A DNA stretch of 64,000 bases. It comes from Rossellomorea aquimaris (lineage in GTDB: Bacteria > Bacillota > Bacilli > Bacillales > Bacillaceae_B). Each line of letters opens with the position of its first letter. Positions within the stretch are counted from its first letter, which is position 1. This document shows, piece after piece, positions 7,764 to 16,543 of the stretch. The stretch lies in assembly GCF_035590735.1 (NCBI RefSeq), contig NZ_CP141595.1:3195001-3259000 (forward strand), read 5' to 3'. Both the position numbers and the translations under genes were made by a program. A model generated the notes under the pieces. The model ran no database searches, had not been told where the DNA came from, and saw nothing but the letters and a program-made list of their open reading frames with translations.

Positions 7764-9523
7764 TTATTTCCCCCTTTTTTCTTAGAATAGTCACGCTTAC
7801 GTGGTGCAATCAGTGAAGTATCTACTTCTTCGTAATGGAATTCAGGAGAATTCGTTGCAGCATTGTATTTAGCCATCGTTGTTTTCAGGAATTCTTCATC
7901 ATTACGTTCAGGGAAGTCAGGTTTATAGTGAGCTCCACGGCTCTCGTTACGATTTAAAGCACCGATTGTAATGACACGGGCCAGTTGCAGCATGTTCCAC
8001 AATTGACGGGTGAATGTTGCCCCTTGGTTGCTCCATTTAGCCGTGTCATTGATATTGATGTTTTGGTAACGTTCCATTAACTCCTGGATCTTTTCATCTG
8101 TCTGTTTCAGCTTATCGTTATGACGTACAACGGTCACGTTATCCGTCATCCACTCACCAAGTTCTTTATGAATGACATAAGCATTCTCAGTCCCATTCAT
8201 GGACATGATGTTGTTCCATTTTTCTTCTTCCTGTTTAACATAACGATCGAATAGAGAAGAAGGAACGGATTCAACTGTTTTCTCAAGCCCTGCAATATAT
8301 TTAATAGCATTAGGACCTGCAACCATACCACCATATATAGCGGATAGTAAAGAGTTCGCTCCTAAACGGTTACCTCCGTGCTGAGAATAATCACACTCAC
8401 CAGCAGCGAATAAACCAGGGATATTGGTCATTTGATCATAATCCACCCATAGTCCACCCATTGAATAGTGAACAGCAGGGAAGATTTTCATTGGTACTTT
8501 ACGTGGGTCATCACCCATGAACTTCTCATAGATTTCAATGATTCCGCCAAGCTTAATATCAAGCTCTTTTGAATCTTTATGAGATAGATCCAGGTAAACC
8601 ATGTTTTCACCGTTAATACCAAGCTTTTGGTTTACGCACACATCAAAGATTTCACGTGTAGCGATATCACGGGGTACAAGGTTTCCGTAAGCGGGATACT
8701 TCTCTTCAAGGAAGTACCATGGCTTACCATCTTTATATGTCCAGACTCGTCCACCTTCACCACGGGCCGATTCACTCATGAGGCGAAGCTTATCATCCCC
8801 TGGAATGGCTGTCGGGTGAATTTGAATGAACTCACCATTTGCATAGTAAGCACCTTGTTGGTATACGATCGACGCAGCTGAACCTGTATTGATAACAGAG
8901 TTTGTGGATTTACCGAAGATAATCCCGGGTCCTCCAGTTGCCATGATCACTGCATCCGCTGCGAACGATTTAATTTCCATCGTTTGAAGGTTTTGAGCAA
9001 CGATTCCTCTTGCCACTCCTTCGTCATCCACCACGACGCCAAGGAATTCCCAGCCTTCGAACTTATTCACAAGCCCTGCTACTTCATGACGACGAACCTG
9101 CTCGTCCAACGCATACAATAATTGTTGACCAGTCGTAGCACCAGCGAAAGCCGTTCTATGATGCTGCGTTCCACCGAAACGGCGGAAATCCAGTAATCCT
9201 TCCGGTGTACGATTAAACATGACTCCCATACGATCGAGTAAATGAATAATCCCCGGTGCAGCTTCAGTCATTGCTTTAACAGGCGGTTGGTTTGCTAAGA
9301 AATCCCCACCATATACTGTATCATCAAAATGTTCCCAAGGAGAGTCTCCTTCTCCCTTGGTATTAACGGCTCCGTTAATACCACCTTGTGCACATACAGA
9401 GTGAGAACGCTTAACGGGTACCAGTGAGAATAAATCTACTTGCGTTCCTTTTTCTGCTGCTTTAATTGTGGCCATCAGGCCGGCTAAACCGCCACCGACA
9501 ACGATGATTTTGCCTTTACTCAT
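7760..9523 (-). CDS. sdhA: Succinate dehydrogenase flavoprotein subunit
   Basis: A 587-aa catalytic subunit that oxidises succinate to fumarate in the TCA cycle. The FAD dinucleotide motif GGGLAG is at residues 10-15. The covalent FAD histidine is predicted at His41 (RSHSVCAQGG). The active-site HRTAFAG-type loop and the C-terminal arginine helix are present. Length is standard. It is the middle gene of sdhCAB, translationally coupled to sdhB. Confidence 0.97.
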   Translation of the reverse strand: MSKGKIIVVGGGLAGLMATIKAAEKGTQVDLFSLVPVKRSHSVCAQGGINGAVNTKGEGDSPWEHFDDTVYGGDFLANQPPVKAMTEAAPGIIHLLDRMGVMFNRTPEGLLDFRRFGGTQHHRTAFAGATTGQQLLYALDEQVRRHEVAGLVNKFEGWEFLGVVVDDEGVARGIVAQNLQTMEIKSFAADAVIMATGGPGIIFGKSTNSVINTGSAASIVYQQGAYYANGEFIQIHPTAIPGDDKLRLMSESARGEGGRVWTYKDGKPWYFLEEKYPAYGNLVPRDIATREIFDVCVNQKLGINGENMVYLDLSHKDSKELDIKLGGIIEIYEKFMGDDPRKVPMKIFPAVHYSMGGLWVDYDQMTNIPGLFAAGECDYSQHGGNRLGANSLLSAIYGGMVAGPNAIKYIAGLEKTVESVPSSLFDRYVKQEEEKWNNIMSMNGTENAYVIHKELGEWMTDNVTVVRHNDKLKQTDEKIQELMERYQNININDTAKWSNQGATFTRQLWNMLQLARVITIGALNRNESRGAHYKPDFPERNDEEFLKTTMAKYNAATNSPEFHYEEVDTSLIAPRKRDYSKKKGGNK

Positions 9524-9594
9524 CGTGACTCACTCCTTTTCCTACCATACTTCGAGAGCACTTATTTAATCTATTAGACTTGTATCTATTCTTC

Positions 9595-10203
9595 TTATAC
9601 GAAGGCAAAAATTGCACGCATACCGACAACCGATAACGCTACAAAGATTCCGATCGTAACATATGTAGCAATTAATTGAGAACGAGGTGAAACTGTAATT
9701 CCCCAGCTCACGCAGAATGACCATAAACCATTCGCAAAGTGGAAGATCGTTGAAAGAACACCCAGTACATAAAACCCTAGCATAAATGGATTAGATAAGA
9801 TGTTTTCCATCATTTGAAAGTTCACTTCAGCCCCAAATGCTGCTGCTACTCTTGTTTCCCATACATGCCATGTAACAAAAATAAATGTGATTACTCCAGA
9901 CACACGTTGAAGTAAAAACATCCAGTTACGGAAATAGCCAAACTTACTTGCATTGTTCTTAGAAGTGAATGCAATGTAAATTCCGTAGATTGCATGGAAA
10001 TACAATGGAAGGAAGATGATAAAAATTTCAAGGATATAACGGAAAGGTAGACTTTCCATGAAGTGTGCCGCCTGGTTAAATGATTCTTCCCCGCCAGTGG
10101 CAAAATGGTTCACGACTAAATGTTGTGTTAAAAATAATCCAACTGGAATAACACCTAGCAATGAATGAAGCCTGCGATAATTAAATTCTCGATTTCCAGC
10201 CAT
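9595..10203 (-). CDS. sdhC: Succinate dehydrogenase cytochrome b558 subunit
   Basis: A 202-aa membrane anchor with five hydrophobic helices and several conserved histidines (for example H13, H23, H28, H70) expected to ligate the two b haems, as in the Bacillus type B complex II that passes electrons to menaquinone. The N-terminus MAGNREFNYRRLHSLLGVIPVG matches the family. It is first in the operon, with GGGGGG-type Shine-Dalgarno sequence and a long 5' leader. Confidence 0.96.
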   Translation of the reverse strand: MAGNREFNYRRLHSLLGVIPVGLFLTQHLVVNHFATGGEESFNQAAHFMESLPFRYILEIFIIFLPLYFHAIYGIYIAFTSKNNASKFGYFRNWMFLLQRVSGVITFIFVTWHVWETRVAAAFGAEVNFQMMENILSNPFMLGFYVLGVLSTIFHFANGLWSFCVSWGITVSPRSQLIATYVTIGIFVALSVVGMRAIFAFV

Positions 10204-10228
10204 GATTTACCCCCCTTAATGATAAAAT

Positions 10229-10244
10229 ATGAATTCGTTTTCTA
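10229..10244 (-). promoter_or_regulatory. cre-like site in the sdhC leader
   Basis: Minus-strand TAGAAAACGAATTCAT differs at one position from the CcpA consensus WTGNAANCGNWNNCAW. It lies downstream of the predicted promoter, where CcpA would act as a roadblock. Motif match only. Confidence 0.35.
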
Positions 10245-10310
10245 ATGCATTTATAAGAATGACTAGACGACGATACATATTTTATATTGTAACAATAATG
10301 TGACATGTTC

Positions 10311-10339
10311 ATTTTACTCCCAAGGAGTGGAAGCGTCAA
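10311..10339 (-). promoter_or_regulatory. Candidate sigma-A promoter of sdhCAB
   Basis: Minus strand: TTGACG (10334-10339), 17-base spacer, TAAAAT (10311-10316). It leaves a 5' leader of about 100 bases. Confidence 0.55.
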
Positions 10340-10554
10340 GAAAACGTATACATAATTTCGACAATACCGCAAAAATATTTTTAATATATTGATAACAGAA
10401 AAGATGAGGCATTTCCCTGTTAAATGTTCGAAAATTCAAATAAATATTAAATAAAAGTTATATCACCAAAATATCCCAAGGTCATTTTTCTAGGTATGGG
10501 ATGATAAATCCCCTTTTCATGTATATAATAGTTTTATAGAAAGAGGGGATTTAC

Positions 10555-10992
10555 TTGGAACAGAAAAAAGAAGAAGTGCATCAACCGTCCGTTCCAATTT
10601 TCGGATATGAAATGTTACGTGACATATTGATTCCAGAAATTTTAGGGAAGCATACCCCGGATATATTATACTGGGGTGGAAAACAGCTCTCCCGGAAATT
10701 CCCCCTTCAGTCATCAGAGGAACTGATATCGTTCTTCGCTGAAGCCGGCTGGGGAACTCTTGCACTGCTGGAACAAAAAAAGAATGAGATGACCTTTGAA
10801 ATAAGCGGACCGGTGTTGGAACGACGCCTTGCCTTAAAGTCGGATGTATCATTCAAACTGGAAACGGGTTTTCTAGCAGAACAAGTACAGTTACAAAAGA
10901 AATGTGTGGCAGAAGCTGCCGACGAACTACATAAACGGAGTCATTCAGTGAAAGTGATTGTAAGATGGGACGAGAAAGATAAAGTAGAATAG
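10555..10992 (+). CDS. yslB: DUF2507 protein YslB
   Basis: A 145-aa protein of the DUF2507 group (V4R-like fold expected), one of few plus-strand genes here. The sequence is soluble: an N-terminal YEMLRDILIPEILGKHTPDILYWGGKQLSRKF and a C-terminal heme/V4R-type sheet with FLAEQVQLQKKCVAEA. The start is TTG, six bases after AGAGGGGA. Its place between sdhC and lysC equals B. subtilis yslB. Molecular function unknown. A terminator shared with lysC follows. Confidence 0.85.
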   Translation: MEQKKEEVHQPSVPIFGYEMLRDILIPEILGKHTPDILYWGGKQLSRKFPLQSSEELISFFAEAGWGTLALLEQKKNEMTFEISGPVLERRLALKSDVSFKLETGFLAEQVQLQKKCVAEAADELHKRSHSVKVIVRWDEKDKVE

Positions 10993-11021
10993 TCCTTACC
11001 GACATCCTTTTCATACTCTAA

Positions 11022-11055
11022 TAAAGGGTTGCCCTTGACGGGGCAACCCTTTTTC
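11022..11055. terminator. Bidirectional terminator between yslB and lysC
   Basis: AAAGGGTTGCCC-TTGACG-GGGCAACCCTTT stem with T runs on both strands, between the converging yslB and lysC. Confidence 0.92.
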
Positions 11056-11081
11056 ACTTGTCCCGCTCTGCACCTTTAGTA

Positions 11082-11585
11082 TTATAACGTGATTTCTTCC
11101 ATCTTCACCGCGTCCAGGTTAAATGCAGTATGTAGGACGCCTGCTGCTTTTTGCATATTTTTCTCGTCTACGACAGCAGATACTTTGATTTCAGAGGTGC
11201 TGACCATTTTCACCACGATGTCGTTTTGAGCTAAAACTTCGAACATTTCCGCTGCAACCCCTGGATTTGAAATCATACCGGAGCCAACGATCGATACTTT
11301 TGCAAGCTCACTTTCATGCTCAACATGGGTGAAGCCTAATGGCTCTTTGTTTCGTTCCAGAACAGCAAGGGTTTCCTCCAGATCTTGTTCTTTAATAGAG
11401 AATGATAAATTGGTCGTATTGTGATCGGTCTGGCTTTGAATGATAATATCCACATTCAGGTGATTTTTGGCTAAGGTCGTAAACACTGAAGATAGTCCCG
11501 TTAATGCGTTTCCTAGTCCAAATACAGTTACACGGGTGATTTCACCTTCAAATGCCACGCCTCTCACGATCAGGTTTTGTTCCAT
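11082..11585 (-). other. Internal translation start: aspartokinase II beta subunit
   Basis: An in-frame ATG at 11585 is preceded by GAGGAGGA with a seven-base spacing, a much better ribosome binding site than chance. It would give a 167-aa protein (MEQNLIVRGV...) made only of the regulatory ACT region, matching the B. subtilis LysC beta subunit that arises from the same position. Confidence 0.8.
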
Positions 11586-12320
11586 GCTTGCTTCCTCCTC
11601 AATATACGTTCCTTCAATTTTCTCAATACTGGATCTGACCTCTAACGGAATTTGATAATTCTTGGCAAATTCCACTGCCCGTGGATGCAGGACTCCAGCC
11701 CCTAAATTAGCGAGTTCCAACATTTCATCATATGAAATGGACGGTAATTTCCTTGCTCCTTTTATATAACGCGGGTCCGTTGTGTATACCCCGTCTACAT
11801 CTGTATAAATATCACAGCGCTCTGCTTTCAGGGCAGCCGCAATCGCAACGGCGGTTGTATCCGATCCTCCACGACCGAGAGTTGTAATTTCCCCCGCTTC
11901 AGTCATCCCTTGGAATCCCGCTACGATCACCACTCTTCCCGATTGAAGGTGACTCAACATCTTTTCAGTGTGAATATTGGTGATCCTCGCATTGCTGTGA
12001 ACGGATTCCGTCTCGATCCCGGCCTGCCAGCCTGTGAATGAAATGGCATCGTGTCCGGATTGAATCAGGGCCATCGTGAGGAGCGAAATGGTGACCTGCT
12101 CTCCTGTAGAAAGAAGCATATCCATTTCTCTCTTACTTGGTTGTGATGTAATTTCCCTTGCCAATCCAACGAGTGTATCCGTCGTTTTCCCCATGGCGGA
12201 TACCACGACCACAACATCATTTCCTCTTTCTTTTTCTTCTGCGATTCTTGACGCAACATTTTGAATTCTTTCCACAGAACCTACTGAAGTCCCACCGAAT
12301 TTTTGAACAATAATACTCAC
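11082..12320 (-). CDS. lysC: Lysine-sensitive aspartokinase II, alpha subunit
   Basis: A 412-aa aspartate kinase, first step of lysine, diaminopimelate, threonine and methionine synthesis. The N-terminal kinase domain carries VQKFGGTSVGS (residues 5-15) and GRGGSDTTA; two ACT domains follow (about 265-410). It starts with GTG. As in B. subtilis, a second in-frame start yields the beta subunit. An L-box lysine riboswitch with terminator precedes it, so expression should fall when lysine is plentiful. A terminator shared with yslB ends the unit. Confidence 0.96.
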   Translation of the reverse strand: MSIIVQKFGGTSVGSVERIQNVASRIAEEKERGNDVVVVVSAMGKTTDTLVGLAREITSQPSKREMDMLLSTGEQVTISLLTMALIQSGHDAISFTGWQAGIETESVHSNARITNIHTEKMLSHLQSGRVVIVAGFQGMTEAGEITTLGRGGSDTTAVAIAAALKAERCDIYTDVDGVYTTDPRYIKGARKLPSISYDEMLELANLGAGVLHPRAVEFAKNYQIPLEVRSSIEKIEGTYIEEEASMEQNLIVRGVAFEGEITRVTVFGLGNALTGLSSVFTTLAKNHLNVDIIIQSQTDHNTTNLSFSIKEQDLEETLAVLERNKEPLGFTHVEHESELAKVSIVGSGMISNPGVAAEMFEVLAQNDIVVKMVSTSEIKVSAVVDEKNMQKAAGVLHTAFNLDAVKMEEITL

Positions 12321-12436
12321 AGCTTCTCCCTCTTTCTAATTGAGTGCATCGTTAAGACTCATTTTTTGATGGTGAAGAGTACAATCACAATCATCCTAAA
12401 CGTTCATGGAACAGGTACATCACCTGCGCTGGATAA

Positions 12437-12472
12437 TAAAAAAAGCAATGAGAATAATATCTCATTGCTTTA
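12437..12472 (-). terminator. Expression-platform terminator of the lysine riboswitch
   Basis: Minus-strand AAAGCAATGAGA/TCTCATTGCTTT stem followed by TTTTTATT, between the aptamer and lysC. Confidence 0.9.
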
Positions 12473-12507
12473 TGAACATACAGCAGAACAAACTAAATAG
12501 GTTCATG

Positions 12508-12692
12508 GGCATTGTGAGATAGCTCTCCAAGATTGAATCATCTTGACAATCCTACATTTCTTAAACGTAGAACCAGCGGAATCAGCATGAGACCAAAACC
12601 ACTTCGGCGAATCTCCCCTTTCCAGGCATCTCAACAGAGCTCATACTCCTCTTTACCTGTACTATTGAAGCTCGCACCTCTATCACCACTTT
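12508..12692 (-). promoter_or_regulatory. Lysine riboswitch (L box)
   Basis: Read on the minus strand, the conserved L-box blocks appear in order: GATAGAGGTGCGAGCTTCA, AAGAGGAGTATGAG, TGGAAAGGGGA followed by CGCCGAAG, and TGTCAAGATGATTCAATCTTGGAGAGCTATCTC. It binds lysine and, through the terminator at 12437-12472, stops transcription into lysC. Confidence 0.95.
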
Positions 12693-12722
12693 AAAAAGTG
12701 ATAATGTTATAAATTTTCGTTA

Positions 12723-12751
12723 ATTATAGCATACAAAAAATTGTGATTCAA
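12723..12751 (-). promoter_or_regulatory. Sigma-A promoter of lysC
   Basis: Minus strand: TTGAAT (12746-12751), 17-base spacer, TATAAT (12723-12728). It is placed just upstream of the riboswitch. Confidence 0.8.
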
Positions 12752-12827
12752 TGCACAATTCAAAATAAAATTCATTTTTTTGTTTCACGTCGTAAACCTT
12801 ATTAATAGTTAGTAGGAGCGAGTAGTG

Positions 12828-13085
12828 GTTGATTTCCGCTACAGGTGCTCGCTTTCCACGAGGCGTTAGTTGAGCCTCCTCGGGCTTCGCCCTGCGGGGT
12901 CTCAACTGCCTAGCTCCAGGGCTTAGGGGCTCGAGGTCATAAGCCAACTCTGCCAAAAAGGCAAAGAGCGCCTTTCCGGCAGACTCGTCTTATGCTTGTC
13001 GCCCCTGGGCAAAGCCCCTCCGCTTTTCGGACTTTCACGCTATTCCCGCAGGAGTAGAGCACCTTCCGCTCCAATCAACTATCAT
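12828..13085 (+). repeat. Composite structured repeat A copy 1, interrupted by element B
   Basis: The outer parts match the repeat A family: TTTCCGCTACAGG, CTTTCCACGAGGCG and TGAGCCTCCTCGG on the left, CTATTCCCGCAGGAGTAGAG and CACCTTCCGCTCCAATCAAC on the right. The arms are GGTGCTC/GAGCACC and AGTTGAG/CTCAACT, where the other copies have GGCACTTG/CAAGTGCC and GGTGAG/CTCACC, so pairing is kept although bases differ. A second element occupies 12908-13034. It lies between the lysC promoter and the uvrC stop. The spurious open frames here have no coding character. Confidence 0.85.
12908..13034 (+). repeat. Element B nested in repeat A
   Basis: Begins CCTAGCTCCAGGGC and folds as a stepped hairpin: AGGGGC/GCCCCT, CATAAG/CTTATG, TCTGCC/GGCAGA and AAAGGC-type inner arms. 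I have seen sequences of the 'CTAGCTCCAGCGCC' type recur in Bacillaceae genomes, but only one copy is in this window. It sits in the linker between the third and last strands of repeat A, as if inserted there. Confidence 0.65.
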
Positions 13086-13186
13086 AGTCAACAAGTTACT
13101 TCGAAACAAAACCATTATAAAAACAACACTCTTTTAAATATAAGCCCAATCAAAAGAAAACACATTCTTACTTGTTTTACTATTAC

Positions 13187-14956
13187 CTACTTCAACTTCT
13201 CAGCCAATACCTTAGCCACGGCTTCCGGAATCCCTATCTCAATAAACTCCTCCACCGTTGCTTCTTTCATTTTCTTCATGGATCCAAAGTGTTTTAAAAG
13301 CTGCTTCTTCCGTTTCGGTCCGATGCCGTCAATGTCATCAAGGGTAGACTGGAAGGCGCTTTTTCCTCTCAGCTGTCTGTGGAAAGTGATGGCAAATCGG
13401 TGGACTTCATCCTGGATCCGCTGCAGCAAGTAGAATTCCTGGCTTCTCTTTTCAAGAGGGACGATTTGCAATGGATTCCCATACAGCAGTTCCGATGTCT
13501 GATGCTTATCGTCTTTTGCAAGGCCGCCAAGCGGGATATCCAATCCCAACTCATTCTCAATGACATCCCTCGCCGCTTCGATCTGCCCTTTCCCCCCATC
13601 GATGATAATGAGATCCGGTAAGGGAAGACCATCTTTTAAAACTCTCGAATACCTTCTGCGTACAACCTCTCGCATGGATTCATAATCATCAGGGCCTTTC
13701 ACGGTTTTAATCTTATACTTTCGATACTCTTTCTTCGCAGGTTTCCCATCGAGGAATACGATCATCGCAGACACAGGGTCCGAACCTTGAATATTAGAGT
13801 TATCAAATGCTTCGATCCGGAAAGGAGTATAAATGCCCATATGCTCCCCGAGACGTTCTATCGCCTTGATCGTCCTTTCTTCATCTCTTTCAATCAGGGC
13901 GAACTTTTCTTCAAGTGCCTGTTTCGCATTCTTTTCGGCAAGCTTGACCAACTCTTTCTTCTTTCCCCGTTTAGGTTTGGTGATTTTCACCTCTATCAGC
14001 TTAGCCGCCAATTCTTCATCAATCTCCTCAGGCAAAAATATTTCCTTTGGCTTAAAATGATTGGCTTTCGAATAAAACTGACCCAAGAAAGTCAGAAATT
14101 CATCCTCGGGTTCATTGTAGAGTGGGAAGAGTGACACATCCCGTTCAATGAGCTTTCCTTGACGCACAAAGAATACCTGTACACACATCCAGCCTTTATC
14201 AACGGAGTATCCGAACACATCCCGATCAGTGAAATCGGTCGTGGTCATCTTTTGCTTTTCCATTGTCGCTTCAATGTGAAGGATTTGATCACGAAATTCC
14301 TTCGCTCTCTCAAATTCCAGATTCTCTGCTGCTTCATTCATTTTCACCGTTAATTGATTCTTGATCTCTTTGTATCCGCCATTCAGGAACCTTGAAATTT
14401 CGTCAGTCATTTGTCTATATGTGTCTTTGCTTACTTCTTTGATACAAGGAGCCAGACATTGACCCATATGATAGTACAAACAGGCCCGATCAGGAAGGGT
14501 AGTGCATTTTCGTAACGGATACAGACGATCCAGGAGCTTTTTCGTTTCATTAGCGGCTCCCGCGTTAGGATACGGACCAAAGTACCTGCCTTTCCCCCTT
14601 TGGACTTTGCGGGTCGTAATAAGTCTTGGGTGTCTCTCGTTCGTTAACTTGATAAACGGATAGCTTTTATCATCCTTTAACATGACATTGTATTTAGGGT
14701 CATATTTTTTGATCAGGTTCATTTCAAGCACGAGGGCTTCCAGATCAGATGAGGTCATGATGTATTCGAAGTCCTCAATTTCACCTACAAGCCGTTGAGT
14801 CTTGGCATCATGAGAGCCGGTGAAATAAGAGCGCACACGATTCTTCAATACTTTTGCTTTCCCAACATAAATAATCGTACCTTGCCTGTCTTTCATTAAA
14901 TAACATCCGGGCTGATCCGGTAATAGAGCTAATTTATTCGTAATGGTAGTGTTCAT
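13187..14956 (-). CDS. uvrC: Excinuclease ABC subunit C
   Basis: A 589-aa nucleotide excision repair nuclease that makes both incisions around UvrB-bound lesions. It contains an N-terminal GIY-YIG domain ([28 protein letters not shown]), a UVR motif ([13 protein letters not shown]), an RNase H-like C-terminal nuclease ([31 protein letters not shown]) and terminal helix-hairpin-helix ([21 protein letters not shown]). The frame is open for nine more codons, but ATG at 14956 has GGGAGAGA upstream and overlaps the stop of the preceding gene as ATGA. In B. subtilis uvrC follows trxA; here nine kilobases are inserted between them. Confidence 0.96.
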   Translation of the reverse strand: MNTTITNKLALLPDQPGCYLMKDRQGTIIYVGKAKVLKNRVRSYFTGSHDAKTQRLVGEIEDFEYIMTSSDLEALVLEMNLIKKYDPKYNVMLKDDKSYPFIKLTNERHPRLITTRKVQRGKGRYFGPYPNAGAANETKKLLDRLYPLRKCTTLPDRACLYYHMGQCLAPCIKEVSKDTYRQMTDEISRFLNGGYKEIKNQLTVKMNEAAENLEFERAKEFRDQILHIEATMEKQKMTTTDFTDRDVFGYSVDKGWMCVQVFFVRQGKLIERDVSLFPLYNEPEDEFLTFLGQFYSKANHFKPKEIFLPEEIDEELAAKLIEVKITKPKRGKKKELVKLAEKNAKQALEEKFALIERDEERTIKAIERLGEHMGIYTPFRIEAFDNSNIQGSDPVSAMIVFLDGKPAKKEYRKYKIKTVKGPDDYESMREVVRRRYSRVLKDGLPLPDLIIIDGGKGQIEAARDVIENELGLDIPLGGLAKDDKHQTSELLYGNPLQIVPLEKRSQEFYLLQRIQDEVHRFAITFHRQLRGKSAFQSTLDDIDGIGPKRKKQLLKHFGSMKKMKEATVEEFIEIGIPEAVAKVLAEKLK

Positions 14957-16431
14957 CGTCTCTCTCCCTTCTTGTCTGCCCATTTATAGATGGTAATGGT
15001 TGAATAAACAGGATCGAATAGCTCCTGTGAATGGAATACTTGGACTTTTTCTATTTTTTCATCAAGGTTTTCAATACCCTGTTGTTTGAATCCTTTAACC
15101 ACTGCTCCGGTCAGGTAGATCTCTTTATTCGTATGCTGAATGTCCTGAAGGAATTGAGAGTAGGTTAACACCCGCTTATGTGAGTAAGGTGCATCCAGAT
15201 AGGAGAATACTCTTGTTTCTTCCCATGTGTACACCACAATCGGACTTTCCTCATTTTGTTCTGTGAAATATGACTCTGTTTTGTAGACGGCGGGTGCAGA
15301 AGAGTGATAATCGGTCAACACGCCCACACTCGTTCCTATATGCAAAATAAACCACAGGCTTAGGGTGATGACCTTCATTATATTGAGCTCTTTCATCCAT
15401 CCTATTAACATGAAAAACCCTAATAATATGGCCAAAGGCAGAATATGTCTCGGTTTATCAATATTTTGTGCAAATAATCCCCAGATAAAATAGGAGCTGA
15501 GTGCAATCAGGAGTAATATAGTGCCTGCACCAGGTTTAGTCCACTTACCGGTAATTTTCACACTTAATAAAAATAGAAGCGCCGTGATGACTGTAATAGA
15601 AAGCGATTGTGTAAATAATCCGTTCCAGCCTATATTGATAAATATATAGTTCCATAACCTTTCAAAAAATCCTGTATTCGACTCTACCGTTCCTCCCCAT
15701 TCAGTAAAGTGTCCGTCTGTGAATCCAAAGGCAATCTGTAGCAGGGTCTTGAGGCTTCCTGCATTGGCCGCCAGTGACGATAGCCACACCCCTTGAGAAA
15801 GTATGAGTAGAGTCAGATGAAAAGCGGTGGTTTTCACTTTTTCTGAACCGTTGCCGCTCTCCTTCCAAAACACAAACCAATAGTAGAGGAGCCCCGCACC
15901 AAAGCCGATATAGGATAATCGGATACCCATCAAGATGGCAAATAGAAGAATGGGAAGAACAGCCGCATCCTTCGTCTTCAGTATGACAGCACGGTGGAGA
16001 CTCCATAAGTACCACCATAATACCGGGATAGCAGCACCTTCACTCATAGCTTGAACAGTCATCGCACTCGGGTAAGAAAGGGAAAATAATAAAAGCGTAG
16101 CAATGATGGCTTTTTTTCTCTCTAGGTAATGGCAAAATAGCCAATAAACAGGAAGAATCGAGCTAACAAGCAAAATCGTATTAAAAAGCTGAAGGGATAG
16201 GACTGCGTCATCAATAAAAGAATGAACCATCATTCCCCCGAAAATAAAAAAAGGGTACCCTGGAAAATGGGGCTGCATCTTCAATAAATCAAATTCGATG
16301 ACTCCCAGAGCATAATCGACTTCGTCCCAGCTTGAAGCATAAGGGGGAAGCAATATAAGTCTGTATATAAAGAATAGGCTGAAAACAACCAGTATACTTA
16401 TCATCCATTTATTTAAATGTTTATTGATCAT
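14953..16431 (-). CDS. GT-C-like polytopic membrane protein, putative lipid-donor glycosyltransferase
   Basis: A 492-aa protein with about ten hydrophobic helices and a hydrophilic C-terminal region of about 110 residues. The first extracellular loop carries [11 protein letters not shown] (Asp36-Glu37), the acidic pair typical of GT-C enzymes (GT39/ArnT/PMT-like) that transfer sugar from a polyprenyl phosphate. The similarity is by topology and motif only. ATG at 16431 follows CAGGAG; an upstream TTG frame is less likely. It is coupled to uvrC (ATGA overlap) and separated from the iron permease by a long hairpin. It may use the product of the GT2 enzyme at 18364-19122; substrate and acceptor are unknown. 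Confidence 0.65.
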   Translation of the reverse strand: MINKHLNKWMISILVVFSLFFIYRLILLPPYASSWDEVDYALGVIEFDLLKMQPHFPGYPFFIFGGMMVHSFIDDAVLSLQLFNTILLVSSILPVYWLFCHYLERKKAIIATLLLFSLSYPSAMTVQAMSEGAAIPVLWWYLWSLHRAVILKTKDAAVLPILLFAILMGIRLSYIGFGAGLLYYWFVFWKESGNGSEKVKTTAFHLTLLILSQGVWLSSLAANAGSLKTLLQIAFGFTDGHFTEWGGTVESNTGFFERLWNYIFINIGWNGLFTQSLSITVITALLFLLSVKITGKWTKPGAGTILLLIALSSYFIWGLFAQNIDKPRHILPLAILLGFFMLIGWMKELNIMKVITLSLWFILHIGTSVGVLTDYHSSAPAVYKTESYFTEQNEESPIVVYTWEETRVFSYLDAPYSHKRVLTYSQFLQDIQHTNKEIYLTGAVVKGFKQQGIENLDEKIEKVQVFHSQELFDPVYSTITIYKWADKKGERR

Positions 16432-16460
16432 TGTTTTTCTCCTGTTTCTCTCCAAATAAA

Positions 16461-16534
16461 AACCAACTCAGTTTGAAAACCTTCTTAGCCTATTGTAAGG
16501 CTTTCTAAGAATGGTTTCCAATCATGAGTTGGTT
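16461..16534 (-). terminator. Long nested hairpin between iron permease and GT-C/uvrC
   Basis: AACCAACTCA (16461-16470) and TGAGTTGGTT (16525-16534) are a perfect 10-bp outer stem. Inside, GGAAACC/GGTTTTC and TTCTTAGCCT/AGGC..CTAAGAA arms pair again. On the minus strand it ends in TTTTTATTT, so it should terminate or attenuate transcription from the efe operon before the GT-C gene. Confidence 0.75.
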
Positions 16535-16543
16535 GAGGGGGAT

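Larger units (their letters stand above)
10204..10554. other. Divergent sdhC / yslB intergenic region
   Basis: About 350 bases without a gene. It holds the sdhC promoter and leader and, at its right end, an AAATCCCC/GGGGATTT inverted repeat (10506-10552) that includes the yslB ribosome binding site and surrounds a TATAAT (10524-10529). The remainder is AT-rich with nothing recognised. Confidence 0.6.

Noticed and set aside
10181..10372. Short minus-strand frame upstream of sdhC
   Set aside because: It overlaps the sdhC start in another frame, spans the promoter and cre-like site, and has no domain.
12720..12956. A minus-strand open frame through the repeat region
   Set aside because: It is produced by the GC-rich repeat A/B arms, has no ribosome binding site and overlaps the lysC promoter.
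13187..14983. Longer uvrC start (nine extra residues)
   Set aside because: ATG at 14956 has a better ribosome binding site and an ATGA overlap, and the extra residues are unlike UvrC.
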